Positions 43,567 through 52,563 of a stretch of DNA of 64,000 bases are shown one piece after another (the stretch's first letter is position 1; each line of letters opens with the position of its first letter). The position numbers were made by a program, and so were the translations under genes. The notes beneath the pieces are model-generated. The model worked only from the letters and a program-made list of their open reading frames with translations, made no database searches and was not told the origin of the DNA. The stretch lies in NCBI RefSeq assembly GCF_003096195.1, contig NZ_CP023004.1, forward strand, positions 3,452,501 to 3,516,500, given 5' to 3'. This DNA is from Ereboglobus luteus. GTDB lineage: Bacteria; Verrucomicrobiota; Verrucomicrobiia; Opitutales; Opitutaceae.

Positions 43567-45954
43567 TTATTGAATCGGGTGCATGTCCCAGACTTGGAGT
43601 TTTTCGACGGTGACCGGCGACTCCTCGGCGATGAGCGCGATGTCCTTCGCGTCGGGCCGCGTCGGGTAAACGCGCTGCGTGAGACACTGGCGCTCGTTCA
43701 CATAAACCTCGATGACGCTCTTGTCCACGAACACGCGCAGGTCGGCGGCCTCGCCGGGCGCGAGCGTGAACGGGGCGGTTTGCTCGGTGACGTGGTGCTG
43801 GTCGCGCGGGAGGTTTTTTAGGAACGCGGCGCGGCCCTTTGTCCAGCGCGCGGCGGGATTGAGCGTGGATTTGGAGATGTCGGCGGTGAGCGTGTTTTTG
43901 CCGGGGTCGATCCAGATTACGGTTTGCTCGGCGCGGTCGGGCGTGGCGCGGACGATGATGCCGAAGCGCCCGGATTTCCCGGGGGTGATTTTGGCGCGAA
44001 TTTCGAGCGTGTCGCCGCTGAGTCCGCCGAGGTCGCGCTCGCCGGAGACGGTGAAGCTCGAAAGCGAGCGCTCGTTGTGGCGGAGAACTTCGAGCTCGGG
44101 CGCAGGCTGAATGCGGAGCGTGTTGTCGGGGAACAGCGAGAGGATGCGCGGCAGCGTGGCGACGGAGCCCCATGTCACCGAGGCGACGGTTTGCCCCCTG
44201 ACCTGCGTGGGACGGTAGGGTTCCTGCACCCAGCCCCAGAAGACGCGGCGGCCCTTGCCGTCGAGCAGCGTCTCGGGACCGGCGACGGAGCCGGCGGCCC
44301 AGCTCATGCGCCCGTGCGATTCGGGGATGAATTTTTCCGCGGCGCGATCCCAAACGCCGATGTAATAATGCACGCTGTTGAACGGCTGGTGGCAGTGCAT
44401 GAGGAGCATGTGTTTGCCGTTGCCGATGGGGAAAAAGTCGGGGCAGGCGGCGTCCTCGTGCGCGGCGGTCCACTTGCGGTCGGATTTGTAGAACGGCCCG
44501 CGATACTCCCAGTTCACAAGGTCGGTGGAGCGGTAGAGGCTGTTGCTGTCGCCCTCGTAACCGGGCGTTCCGTTTTTGTTGCCGATGAGCGCGTAGTAGG
44601 TGCCGTCGGCTTCGCGCCAGGCGGTGGGATCGAAGACGCGAACTTCGGGCGGCGCGGTTTTGTCGGAGATCACCGGGTTGCGCGGGTCGGGCGTCCAGCG
44701 GACGAGCTCGGGGTCGTCGGGATCGTCGGCGGTGGCGATGCAGGTGCCCTGACCGGGGACGTGGTAAATGAGCGTGGGCACGGGCGCGTCGTTCACGGCG
44801 TCGCCGCTGTAAATGCCGCGCGGCATTGAGCCGTCGAAAACGGGTGCGACCGCGGGCGCGTGGTGCACCCAGTGCACGAGGTCGGCGCTCGACGCGTGCA
44901 GCCAAATTTCGCGCGGGTGGTCGTTGTCGCGCCCCTCGAGGACGGTCTGCGTGTCGGGTGCCTGGCGTCCGAGAAACATGACATGGTAGCGGCCCTTCCA
45001 ATAAAGCGTGCCGTTGATGTCGTTCCAATAGCCGTCGGGCGGCATGAGGTGGTAGCGCGGGCGGTGCGGATCGGCGGCGAGCTTGGCGCGCAGGTCGCGC
45101 GCGGCGCGGAGCTGGTCAACCGTGCCGAGTCCGTCCCTGCCGGTCACGGCCTCAATCTTCGGGCGAAGCGCCTCCTGGTTTTTAGCAACGAGCGCGGCGC
45201 CCCCGCTCAACGCAACGATTTCGTCGTCGGAAAGCGCGCGCGCCCAGATTGCGGCGTGGTCGATGTCGCCGCGCATGGCTTTGCCGATGATCAGAGGCTC
45301 CGCGTTTTCGCGCAGCTCGCCGGACGCCGGCGCGGACGCGACGCGGCGGCCGTTGACGAACAGCGCGATCTGCCGCCCGTCGTAGCGGGCGATGACGTCG
45401 TGCCACACACCCTGTTCGATGGCGGACGCCGGCAGGCGCACATCCGCGCCAAGATTCGGCCGTCCCTTCACGCCGATCTGGAAACCGATGGCGCCGTTGT
45501 TGGCGTAAAGATTGAAGGAGGTTTTGGCATGGCCGCCGTGTTTGCAAAAGAGCTCGCTGTTCGTCAGGCTGGCAGTGGGTTTTATGCGAAGGAGAATCGT
45601 GAGACGGTCGCCCTTCGGTGTAGTAAAACGATCGGCACGGAGGAATCCGCCCGAGAAGCGCGCCGCAATCCCGTCGCCTCCGCGAGCGAGCGAGGCCGCG
45701 CGGTCGCCACCCCCAAGCGGCTGCCCGAGCGTGATCGCGCCGGAAACTGTCACAGGATCGCCGGCGGCGGATTTTGCCGCGTCCATGTTCCAGACGGTGA
45801 CAGTGTCTTTGAAAACGGGACGCGCGCTTTGCGCATTCACTGCGGCAAAAAGAGGCGGCATGAGGAATGCTGGGAGACAGGTTGCGACAAACGACAGAAA
45901 CCGTCGGATGCGCGAGGGGAGGGGATGTGTTTGGGGCGTGATGGGATTGCGCAT
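43567..45954 (-). CDS. Exported GH32 fructan/sucrose hydrolase with N-terminal LamG-like domain
   Basis: 795 residues from ATG 45954. A signal peptide (FLSFVATCLPAFLMPPLFAA) gives export. A laminin-G/concanavalin-like domain spans about 50-250 (GKAMRGDIDHAAIWARALSD is its typical end). The GH32 catalytic part starts near 300: DGYWNDINGTLYWKGRYHVM holds the nucleophile Asp312 (the WMNDPNG equivalent), and VFDPTAWREADGTYYALIG holds the transition-state Asp. The usual E-C acid/base dipeptide is not present: the matching region reads HEDAACPDFFPIGNGKHMLL, as in an unusual subgroup. A C-terminal beta-sandwich follows (KSVIEVYVNERQCLTQRVYP). It would release fructose from levan, inulin or sucrose. 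Confidence 0.88.
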   Translation of the reverse strand: MRNPITPQTHPLPSRIRRFLSFVATCLPAFLMPPLFAAVNAQSARPVFKDTVTVWNMDAAKSAAGDPVTVSGAITLGQPLGGGDRAASLARGGDGIAARFSGGFLRADRFTTPKGDRLTILLRIKPTASLTNSELFCKHGGHAKTSFNLYANNGAIGFQIGVKGRPNLGADVRLPASAIEQGVWHDVIARYDGRQIALFVNGRRVASAPASGELRENAEPLIIGKAMRGDIDHAAIWARALSDDEIVALSGGAALVAKNQEALRPKIEAVTGRDGLGTVDQLRAARDLRAKLAADPHRPRYHLMPPDGYWNDINGTLYWKGRYHVMFLGRQAPDTQTVLEGRDNDHPREIWLHASSADLVHWVHHAPAVAPVFDGSMPRGIYSGDAVNDAPVPTLIYHVPGQGTCIATADDPDDPELVRWTPDPRNPVISDKTAPPEVRVFDPTAWREADGTYYALIGNKNGTPGYEGDSNSLYRSTDLVNWEYRGPFYKSDRKWTAAHEDAACPDFFPIGNGKHMLLMHCHQPFNSVHYYIGVWDRAAEKFIPESHGRMSWAAGSVAGPETLLDGKGRRVFWGWVQEPYRPTQVRGQTVASVTWGSVATLPRILSLFPDNTLRIQPAPELEVLRHNERSLSSFTVSGERDLGGLSGDTLEIRAKITPGKSGRFGIIVRATPDRAEQTVIWIDPGKNTLTADISKSTLNPAARWTKGRAAFLKNLPRDQHHVTEQTAPFTLAPGEAADLRVFVDKSVIEVYVNERQCLTQRVYPTRPDAKDIALIAEESPVTVEKLQVWDMHPIQ

Positions 45955-45990
45955 GGCAGGGAATGAACTCGCTCCACAAATCCCCGTCGC

Positions 45991-46019
45991 GCGCAAGACT
46001 GCCAATTACATTCTTGCGC
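45991..46019. promoter_or_regulatory. Candidate operator between the hydrolase and its regulator
   Basis: Inverted repeat GCGCAAGA (45991-45998) and TCTTGCGC (46012-46019), 13 bases apart, in the 105-bp divergent intergenic region. A second symmetric element, CCTG-ACAAGA-CAGG, lies near 46030-46043. Either could bind the regulator at 46060. Confidence 0.4.
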
Positions 46020-46059
46020 AGCCTGCCATATTCCTGACAAGACAGGTTGCATATTTGTC

Positions 46060-47211
46060 ATGGCAGCTTTGAGGCATCAAAAACTTCCCGAAGACACCAA
46101 CCCGAAATACATGCGCATCGCGGCGGTGTTGCGCGAAAAAATCCTTTCCGGCCAATATGCGCCGGGGCATCGGCTGCCGAGCGAGTCGGCGCTCGTCAAG
46201 AGTTACGGCGTGTCACGACCGACGGCGGGGCGCGCCTTGAGGGATCTCGTGGACGCGGGCTTGGTGGAACGCCGGGCGGGCGCAGGCTCCTTTGTTGCGA
46301 GCCAGCCCAAGGCGGTGACGGGCAGGCCGACGCTTGGCATTCTCATGCCCCAGTGGGAATCAACTGAGATTTTCGAGAAAATCTGCGGGCAACTCGCGAG
46401 TCTGGCGCGCGCGCATGGCATCGACATCGCATGGAGCAAAGCCTCTCCGCCGAACCTTTCACCCGGCGCGCGAATCAAGGACGAATCGGAGCAGGCCGAG
46501 CGGATGTGCTCCGACTATATCGAACGCCGGATGGCGGGCGTTTTTTTCGCGCCCCTGGAACTTTCAAAAACGCAGTCGGAGGTGAACCATCGCATTGTGT
46601 CGCGGCTGACCGAGGCGGGAATCGCAATTGTGCTGGCGGACCGTGATATTGAGAAATATCCGCAGCGGAGCGGGTTCGACCTGGCGTCCATGGACAATTT
46701 TGCGGCGGGTTATAAAATCGCCTCGCACCTGCTCCTGCTTGGCTGCCGCCGCATCGCGTTTTTCACAAAACCGTATTCCGCCTCCACGGTTGCGGCGCGC
46801 ATCGCGGGCATGCGGGAGGCGATGGCGCGCGCGAATGTCGAAACCAAGGGCGAGGTGATCGAGGGCAACCCGGCGGACGCGAAGTTCGCGCGGTCGGTCT
46901 TTGCTCGAAAAAAATGGGACGCGTGCATTTGCGCCAACGATCGCACGGCGGCGCAACTGCTCCAGTCGCTGATCAAACTCGGCATCCGCGTGCCGGGAGA
47001 TTTGCGCGTGGCCGGTTTTGACGACGCGAAATACGCGACGCTGGTCGCGGTGCCGCTGACGACAATCCACCAGCCCGGCGACGAGGTGGCGGCGCTGGCG
47101 TTTGAGGCGATGATGCGCCGCATCAACAACCCGCTCGCGCCGTCGTGCGCGTTCCTGGCCACACCGCGTCTCGTCGTGCGCGAATCCTGCGGCACGTATT
47201 TGCCGAGGTGA
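46060..47211 (+). CDS. GntR-type DNA-binding, LacI-type sensor hybrid regulator (AraR-like)
   Basis: 383 residues. N-terminal GntR winged helix about 15-80 (YMRIAAVLREKILSGQYAPG, then LPSESALVKSYGVSRPTAGR, then LVDAGLVERRAGAGSFVAS). The rest is a periplasmic-binding-fold sensor of the LacI/GalR family (GRPTLGILMPQW, then DNFAAGYKIASHLLLLGCRR, then KKWDACICANDRTAAQLLQS, then DLRVAGFDDAKYATLVAVPL). This is the AraR layout, where sugar binding releases DNA. It is divergent from the GH32 gene, with 105 bp between them. It probably represses the fructan genes and responds to fructose or an oligomer. Confidence 0.9.
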   Translation: MAALRHQKLPEDTNPKYMRIAAVLREKILSGQYAPGHRLPSESALVKSYGVSRPTAGRALRDLVDAGLVERRAGAGSFVASQPKAVTGRPTLGILMPQWESTEIFEKICGQLASLARAHGIDIAWSKASPPNLSPGARIKDESEQAERMCSDYIERRMAGVFFAPLELSKTQSEVNHRIVSRLTEAGIAIVLADRDIEKYPQRSGFDLASMDNFAAGYKIASHLLLLGCRRIAFFTKPYSASTVAARIAGMREAMARANVETKGEVIEGNPADAKFARSVFARKKWDACICANDRTAAQLLQSLIKLGIRVPGDLRVAGFDDAKYATLVAVPLTTIHQPGDEVAALAFEAMMRRINNPLAPSCAFLATPRLVVRESCGTYLPR

Positions 47212-47279
47212 TTGTATCTGCTTGCCCGGCGGTATTCGCGGGTTTGCATTGCGGGGTTTATTTTCGAGCTCATCCAAAA

Positions 47280-48767
47280 ATGCCCTCCTTCAATCCAAAC
47301 GCCACGCCGCTTTTTCCCCGCAACGCGCTGCATCCCGCCGCGCTTGCGCGGGCGGATGGGCAAGCGGACGGGGGCGCGCCCTGGTGCGTGGCGTTTTCGG
47401 GCGGGGCTGATTCGCTCGCCCTTCTCATTACGCTGCGCGAGCACTGGCCGGAGCGGAAAATTGTCGCGCTCCATTTTAACCATCACTTGCGCGGCGAGGC
47501 CAGCGACGGGGACGAGCAATTTTGCCGCGATGTTTGCGCCGGGTGCAGCGTGGAATTGCGGGTTGGTCATTGGGAGCGCGCCGACACAAACGCCAGCGAA
47601 GCCGAGGCGCGCGAACAGCGTCATGACTTTTTCGACCAACAAATGACCGCCCTCGGCGCGCGCGTGCTTTGGCTCGGCCATCAACTCGACGACATCGCCG
47701 AAACGCAGCTCATGCGGCTGGCGCGCGGCAGCAGCACCGCCGGGCTTGCCGCGCCGCGCCCGGTTCACGAGCATGCGAACGGGCGCGTTTTTATTCGTCC
47801 GCTCCTCGCGCTTTCGAAGCGCGAAATCACCGGCGCGCTTCGAGCGCGCGGGTTCGCGTGGCGCGAGGACGCGACCAATCGCGCGGGGGATTTTTTCCGC
47901 AATCGCATTCGCCGCGCCGTGTTGCCCGCGTTCATTGCCGCGTCCCAAAACAACGACGCGCTTGCCGGTGCCGCGCTCACGCGCGAGCTTCTCGATGAGG
48001 ATGCCGCCGCGCTCGATGCGTGGCTCGACGAGTTGCTTCCCGCGTCCGCGCTCGCGCCCGGTTCGCTCGACTTGCGCGTGCTCGCGGGCAAACCCCGCGC
48101 CTTGCTTCGTCGCGCGCTTCGTCGCTGGCCTCCCGCCTCCGAACTCGCGCGCGCAGGCTTCGAGGCGCTTCTCGCCATTTGCGAGAATCCCGCCGGCGCT
48201 GTTGCGAAACGGACGAGCATTGGCGATGTCGTTGCGGTTTTTGAAAATGGCATCCTGAGCATCGAGCCGTCCGCGCGAGACGTCCCATCATTCTGCTTTT
48301 CCGCCACCGCGCCCTTCACACTTGTGCTGCCCGACGGAGCGACGCTCGCGGCGGAACTCGTTGCACTCACCGACGAACTTCGCGACGAAATCCTCTCCGG
48401 GCATCACGATCCGAGTGACACGGTTTTTATTTCGCCCGCGCCGACATCGCCAACCGGGCCGGGCGACTTCATTGTCCGCTCCTTGCAGCCCGGTGACCGT
48501 TATCAACCGCTTGGCGCGCCCGGTTCGGCTAAAATTTCTGATTTGCTCATAAATCGTAAAATTCCGCATGCGCGCAGGCTTGCGCTTCCTGTTGTTTGTT
48601 TTGTCCGTGACAAACAAACGGACGTCGCTGAAGTTCTCTGGCTTCCGGGCCTTCCTCCCGCCGACGCTTGGAAGATCACGCCGCAAACACAAAAGGCGCT
48701 GCATTTGACATATCGTCGCGGAACCTGCACCTTGTTTCCAAAGTCTTTACACAATTCACTGAAATAA
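47280..48767 (+). CDS. tilS: tRNA(Ile)-lysidine synthetase
   Basis: 495 residues from ATG 47280. ATP pyrophosphatase P-loop SGGADSLALL (about 36-45). Then LHFNHHLRGEASDGDEQFCR, WLGHQLDDIAETQLMRLARG with the H-x-x-D-D-x-x-E motif, and IRPLLALSKREI, ATNRAGDFFRNRIRRAVLPA, all hallmarks. The C-terminal domain ends in GAPGSAKISDLLINRKIPHA, then LPVVCF. TilS places lysidine on tRNA-Ile CAU, changing its decoding from AUG to AUA, and is essential. It ends 5 bp before ftsH, a frequent arrangement. Confidence 0.93.
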   Translation: MPSFNPNATPLFPRNALHPAALARADGQADGGAPWCVAFSGGADSLALLITLREHWPERKIVALHFNHHLRGEASDGDEQFCRDVCAGCSVELRVGHWERADTNASEAEAREQRHDFFDQQMTALGARVLWLGHQLDDIAETQLMRLARGSSTAGLAAPRPVHEHANGRVFIRPLLALSKREITGALRARGFAWREDATNRAGDFFRNRIRRAVLPAFIAASQNNDALAGAALTRELLDEDAAALDAWLDELLPASALAPGSLDLRVLAGKPRALLRRALRRWPPASELARAGFEALLAICENPAGAVAKRTSIGDVVAVFENGILSIEPSARDVPSFCFSATAPFTLVLPDGATLAAELVALTDELRDEILSGHHDPSDTVFISPAPTSPTGPGDFIVRSLQPGDRYQPLGAPGSAKISDLLINRKIPHARRLALPVVCFVRDKQTDVAEVLWLPGLPPADAWKITPQTQKALHLTYRRGTCTLFPKSLHNSLK

Positions 48768-48772
48768 CGAAA

Positions 48773-50812
48773 ATGCCAGAACCTAAAAACGACAAAAAAC
48801 GCCGTCCCCTGAAAAGTCTTCCGCCGGAAGGCTTCCAGCCGAAGGTCTGGATCATTTGGTTCGGCCTCATTGCCGCATGCGCAGCCCTTTACATGGTTGG
48901 CGGGCGCATGGGTAACAGCGGTGAAACTGCCAAGCTCAACATTCAACAGGTCGTCAATCTTACCCAGGTAAACCAGATCAAGAGCGGTGTCATCGAGCCC
49001 AAGCTCGCCGGCGGACGCGATTGGATGACAATCAGCGGCGAGCTCATTCAGGACGCCAAACTCCCCGAGGGTCTCACGCTGAAACCCGGCGCGCCCAAGC
49101 CCACCCGCTTCGTTGCCGAAGGCCGGCTCACCGACAAAAATCTCGAAGTCCTCCAGCACTCCGGCCTCTACACCGAGAAACAAAGCACGAGCTGGTTCGA
49201 GACAATCGGCTCGCAACTGCTCATGTTCGGCGTGTTGATCGCCGTCATCTATTTCCTCTTTTTCCGCCAGCTCCGCAACGCGGGCAAAGGCGCGATGAGT
49301 TTTGGCAAAAGCCGCGCCAAGCTCCTCACGCGCGATCGCGACAAAATCACCTTTGCCGAAGTCGCCGGTTGCGACGAGGCCAAGGAGGAAGTTTCCGAGG
49401 TTGTCGATTTTCTGAAGGACCCGAAAAAGTTCACCCGCATGGGCGGCAAGATTCCGAAGGGCATCCTCATGGTCGGCCCTCCGGGCACGGGCAAAACGCT
49501 TCTCGCCAAGGCCGTCGCGGGCGAGGCCGATGTGCCGTTCTTCTCGATCAGCGGCTCGGACTTCGTCGAAATGTTTGTCGGCGTAGGCGCCAGCCGCGTG
49601 CGCGACATGTTTGAGCAAGGCCGCAAAAACGCGCCCTGCCTCATCTTCATCGACGAAATCGACGCCGTCGGACGCCAGCGCGGCGCGGGTCTTGGCGGCG
49701 GCAACGACGAGCGCGAGCAAACACTCAACTCGCTCCTCGTCGAGATGGACGGTTTCGACACCACGGAAGGCGTTATCATCATCGCCGCGACCAACCGTCC
49801 CGATGTTCTCGACCAGGCGCTCCTGCGCCCCGGACGTTTCGACCGCCAGGTGCATGTCGATTTGCCCGACCTGATTGGCCGCGAGCAAATCCTGCGCGTG
49901 CACGCCCGCAAGATTTCCCTCTCCGACGACGTCGATCTCAACGCCATCGCGCGCGGCACCTCCGGACTTTCCGGCGCCGATCTCGCCAATCTTCTTAACG
50001 AAGGCACTCTCCTTGCCGCCCGTCGCAACAAGAAACGCGTCGAGATGGTCGACATCATCGACGCGCGCGACAAGGTCATCTGGGGCCGCGAACGCCGCAA
50101 ATTGATGGATGACGAGGAGAAAAAATCCACCGCCTGGCACGAGGCCGGCCACGCCGTTCTCCAAGCCATCCTCGACGACGGCACACTCCCCATCTACAAG
50201 GCCACGATTTTGCCGCGCGGGCGCGCGCTTGGTTTTGTCGCCACGCTTCCCACCAAGGACATTCGTTCCATGTCCAAAAAACGCCTGCTCGATTACATCT
50301 GCATGGCGATGGGCGGGCGTATTGCCGAAAAACTTGTGACCCATGAAATCAGCACCGGCGCCGCCGCGGACATCAAGCAGGCGACCTCCACCGCGCGCTC
50401 CATGGTTTGCGATTACGGCATGAGCGATCTCGGCCCCATCGCGCTCGGGCAGGATCAGGACACTGTTTTTCTCGGGCGCGACATCACGCGCTCGCAGCAC
50501 ATCAGCGAGGACACCGCCCGCAAGGTTGACGACGCCATCTCGCAAATCATCTCGATTCAATACGACCGCGCCGAAACGATCATCAACGAGCACCGCGAGG
50601 CGCTCGACAAAATCGCGCAGGCCCTCATCGAATACGAGACGCTTGAGGGCAAGCACATCATGGAAATCCTGCAGCACGGAGAAATCAAATCCCCCGTGAT
50701 CAACGAATCCATGTCGAAACCCGCGGAAAAAACCGCCGAGCCAAAACCCGCGCCCACAAAGCCCGCCTCCGACGATGGCGGCCTGCCCAAAACCGCGCCC
50801 AACCCGGCGTAA
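48773..50812 (+). CDS. ftsH: ATP-dependent zinc metalloprotease FtsH
   Basis: 679 residues from ATG 48773. Membrane segments at about 26-45 ([20 protein letters not shown]) and 145-165 ([16 protein letters not shown]) enclose a periplasmic domain. AAA core: Walker A GPPGTGKT, Walker [10 protein letters not shown], pore motif FVGVGA, second region of homology [20 protein letters not shown]. The protease motif is HEAGH. The C-terminus is Lys/Pro/Ala-rich. It degrades membrane and regulatory proteins. The gene follows tilS and is closed by a strong terminator. Confidence 0.95.
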   Translation: MPEPKNDKKRRPLKSLPPEGFQPKVWIIWFGLIAACAALYMVGGRMGNSGETAKLNIQQVVNLTQVNQIKSGVIEPKLAGGRDWMTISGELIQDAKLPEGLTLKPGAPKPTRFVAEGRLTDKNLEVLQHSGLYTEKQSTSWFETIGSQLLMFGVLIAVIYFLFFRQLRNAGKGAMSFGKSRAKLLTRDRDKITFAEVAGCDEAKEEVSEVVDFLKDPKKFTRMGGKIPKGILMVGPPGTGKTLLAKAVAGEADVPFFSISGSDFVEMFVGVGASRVRDMFEQGRKNAPCLIFIDEIDAVGRQRGAGLGGGNDEREQTLNSLLVEMDGFDTTEGVIIIAATNRPDVLDQALLRPGRFDRQVHVDLPDLIGREQILRVHARKISLSDDVDLNAIARGTSGLSGADLANLLNEGTLLAARRNKKRVEMVDIIDARDKVIWGRERRKLMDDEEKKSTAWHEAGHAVLQAILDDGTLPIYKATILPRGRALGFVATLPTKDIRSMSKKRLLDYICMAMGGRIAEKLVTHEISTGAAADIKQATSTARSMVCDYGMSDLGPIALGQDQDTVFLGRDITRSQHISEDTARKVDDAISQIISIQYDRAETIINEHREALDKIAQALIEYETLEGKHIMEILQHGEIKSPVINESMSKPAEKTAEPKPAPTKPASDDGGLPKTAPNPA

Positions 50813-50819
50813 TGAAACA

Positions 50820-50850
50820 AAAAAACGCGAACTTTAGGTTCGCGTTTTTT
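50820..50850 (+). terminator. Intrinsic terminator after ftsH
   Basis: AAAAAACGCGAAC (50820-50832), loop TTTAG, GTTCGCGTTTTTT (50838-50850): a perfect 13-bp stem followed by T-residues. It starts 8 bp after the ftsH stop. Confidence 0.9.
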
Positions 50851-50909
50851 GTTGCCCGTCGCCGTCCCGGGCGGCGCAGTTTCTTTCGCGCACATTTACC
50901 CGCATTGAA

Positions 50910-52516
50910 ATGAAGACTCATCGCACGCTTACCATAATACTATTCACCCTGGCCTGTGCGACGCTTGCGCCCGCCAAAAATATCGAACCCCGATTCTCCC
51001 GGCGCGAAGTGCCGGTTCTCACGCTGGCGCAAAACAACACCGTGCTTGAAATCCGGCTCAACAACGAGCACCCGTGCACCGTCGAAAAAATCGCGGTCAA
51101 GCTCGACGGAACAACCGATCTCAACGACATCGCATCGGTTCGCATCCTCTATGCGGATCGCGACAAAAACATCCATCCGTTCGGCGAAGCGCTCGCGCCC
51201 GTCGCTGGAGAAATGGTGTTTGCGGGCTCGCAGGCGGTGAAAAATCCGCCGGGCATTTTCAAAATTTCAATCCGCCTCAAGCCAAGCGCCGGTTTGCTCA
51301 ATCGAATCAACGCCTCATGCGCATGGATGCAAATCAACGGAAAACGCATCGCCGGGGCCCCCATGCCCGCGCCGGGATTGCGCGTGGGTGTTGCGGTTCG
51401 TCAAGCAGGGGACGACGGCGTCGAACGCTATCGGATTCCCGGCATCGTCACGACGCCCACGGGCACGCTGCTCGCCATATACGACGTGCGCAGGGAGAAA
51501 TCGCGAGACCTTCAGGGGACATTGACATCGGCCTGAGCCGCAGCACCGATGGCGGGCAAAATTGGGAACCCATGCGCATCGTGCTCGACATGGGCGAATG
51601 GGGCGGCCTCCCGCAAAGATACAACGGCGTGAGCGACGCATGCATCCTTGTGGATGATCGCACCGGTGCCGTTTATGTCGCGGGCTTGTGGATGCACGGG
51701 CTGCTCGACGCGGAGGGCCGCTGGATTGAGGGGCTGAACGAAAACTCCACCGAGTGGACACATCAATGGCGCGCGAAAAGCTCGCAGCCGGGTTTTGGCG
51801 TGAAACAAACCTCCCAATTTCTTCTAGCCAAAAGCACCGATGACGGACGCACCTGGTCGCAGCCGGAAAACCTGACCCGTGCATTAAAAAAGGAGGAGTG
51901 GTGGCTGTTCGCACCCGCGCCTGGACGCGGCATCATGTTGAAGAATGGAACCCTTGTGATGCCCACCCAGGGGCGGGACGATAAAGGGCGCGCTTTTTCG
52001 AACATCGTCTTGAGCCGTGATGGCGGAAAAACGTGGGCCTCCAGCGTCCCCGCATATTCCGGTTCCAACGAAAATCAAATCGTCCAGCTCGACGATGGTT
52101 CCATCATGCTCAATGCCCGCAGGAGTCGCGACCATGGCAGCCGCGCGGTCACGGTCACGCATGATCTTGGGAAAACGTGGAGGGCGCATCCCTCGTCCGG
52201 CACGCTGGTCGAGCCCGGCTGCATGGGCTCGTTTCATCGTCACGAATACACCGCCCCCGACGGCTTAAGAAAAAGCATCCTGCTGTTTGCCAATCCGAAT
52301 TCCAAGAAGGCGCGTGAAAAAATGACGATCAAGGTCAGTTTCGACAATGGCGCCACATGGCCGGCGCGTCACTGGATTTTGCTCAACGAGGAAAAACGCA
52401 GCGCCTACTCGTGCCTCACCTCGGTTGACGAACAAACAATCGGTATCCTCTACGAAGCCGGCGCCGCAAACATGGTTTTCCAAAAAATCCCGCTCGCCGA
52501 AATCCTCAATCGCTGA
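50910..52516 (+). pseudogene. Exo-alpha-sialidase (GH33-type), frameshifted as read
   Basis: The first part (50910-51536) has a signal peptide (TLTIILFTLACATLAPA) and a BNR-repeat-associated N-terminal domain, then VERYRIPGIVTTPTGTLLAI, the sialidase R-I-P motif with its Arg. At a G4 run (51515-51518) the frame is lost. With one extra G it continues QGDIDIGLSRSTDGGQNWEP and then to the stop at 52514-52516, about 535 residues. Asp-box repeats STDGGQNW, STDDGRTW, SRDGGKTW and SFDNGATW, the Arg-containing LNARRSRDHGSR and Tyr of GILYEAG complete the family. It would release sialic acid from host or dietary glycans. Read as broken only because of one base. Confidence 0.82.
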
Positions 52517-52563
52517 GGCTCAACGCGCGGGGACGTTTTCAGAATTGCGCGCAAAATCCACGA

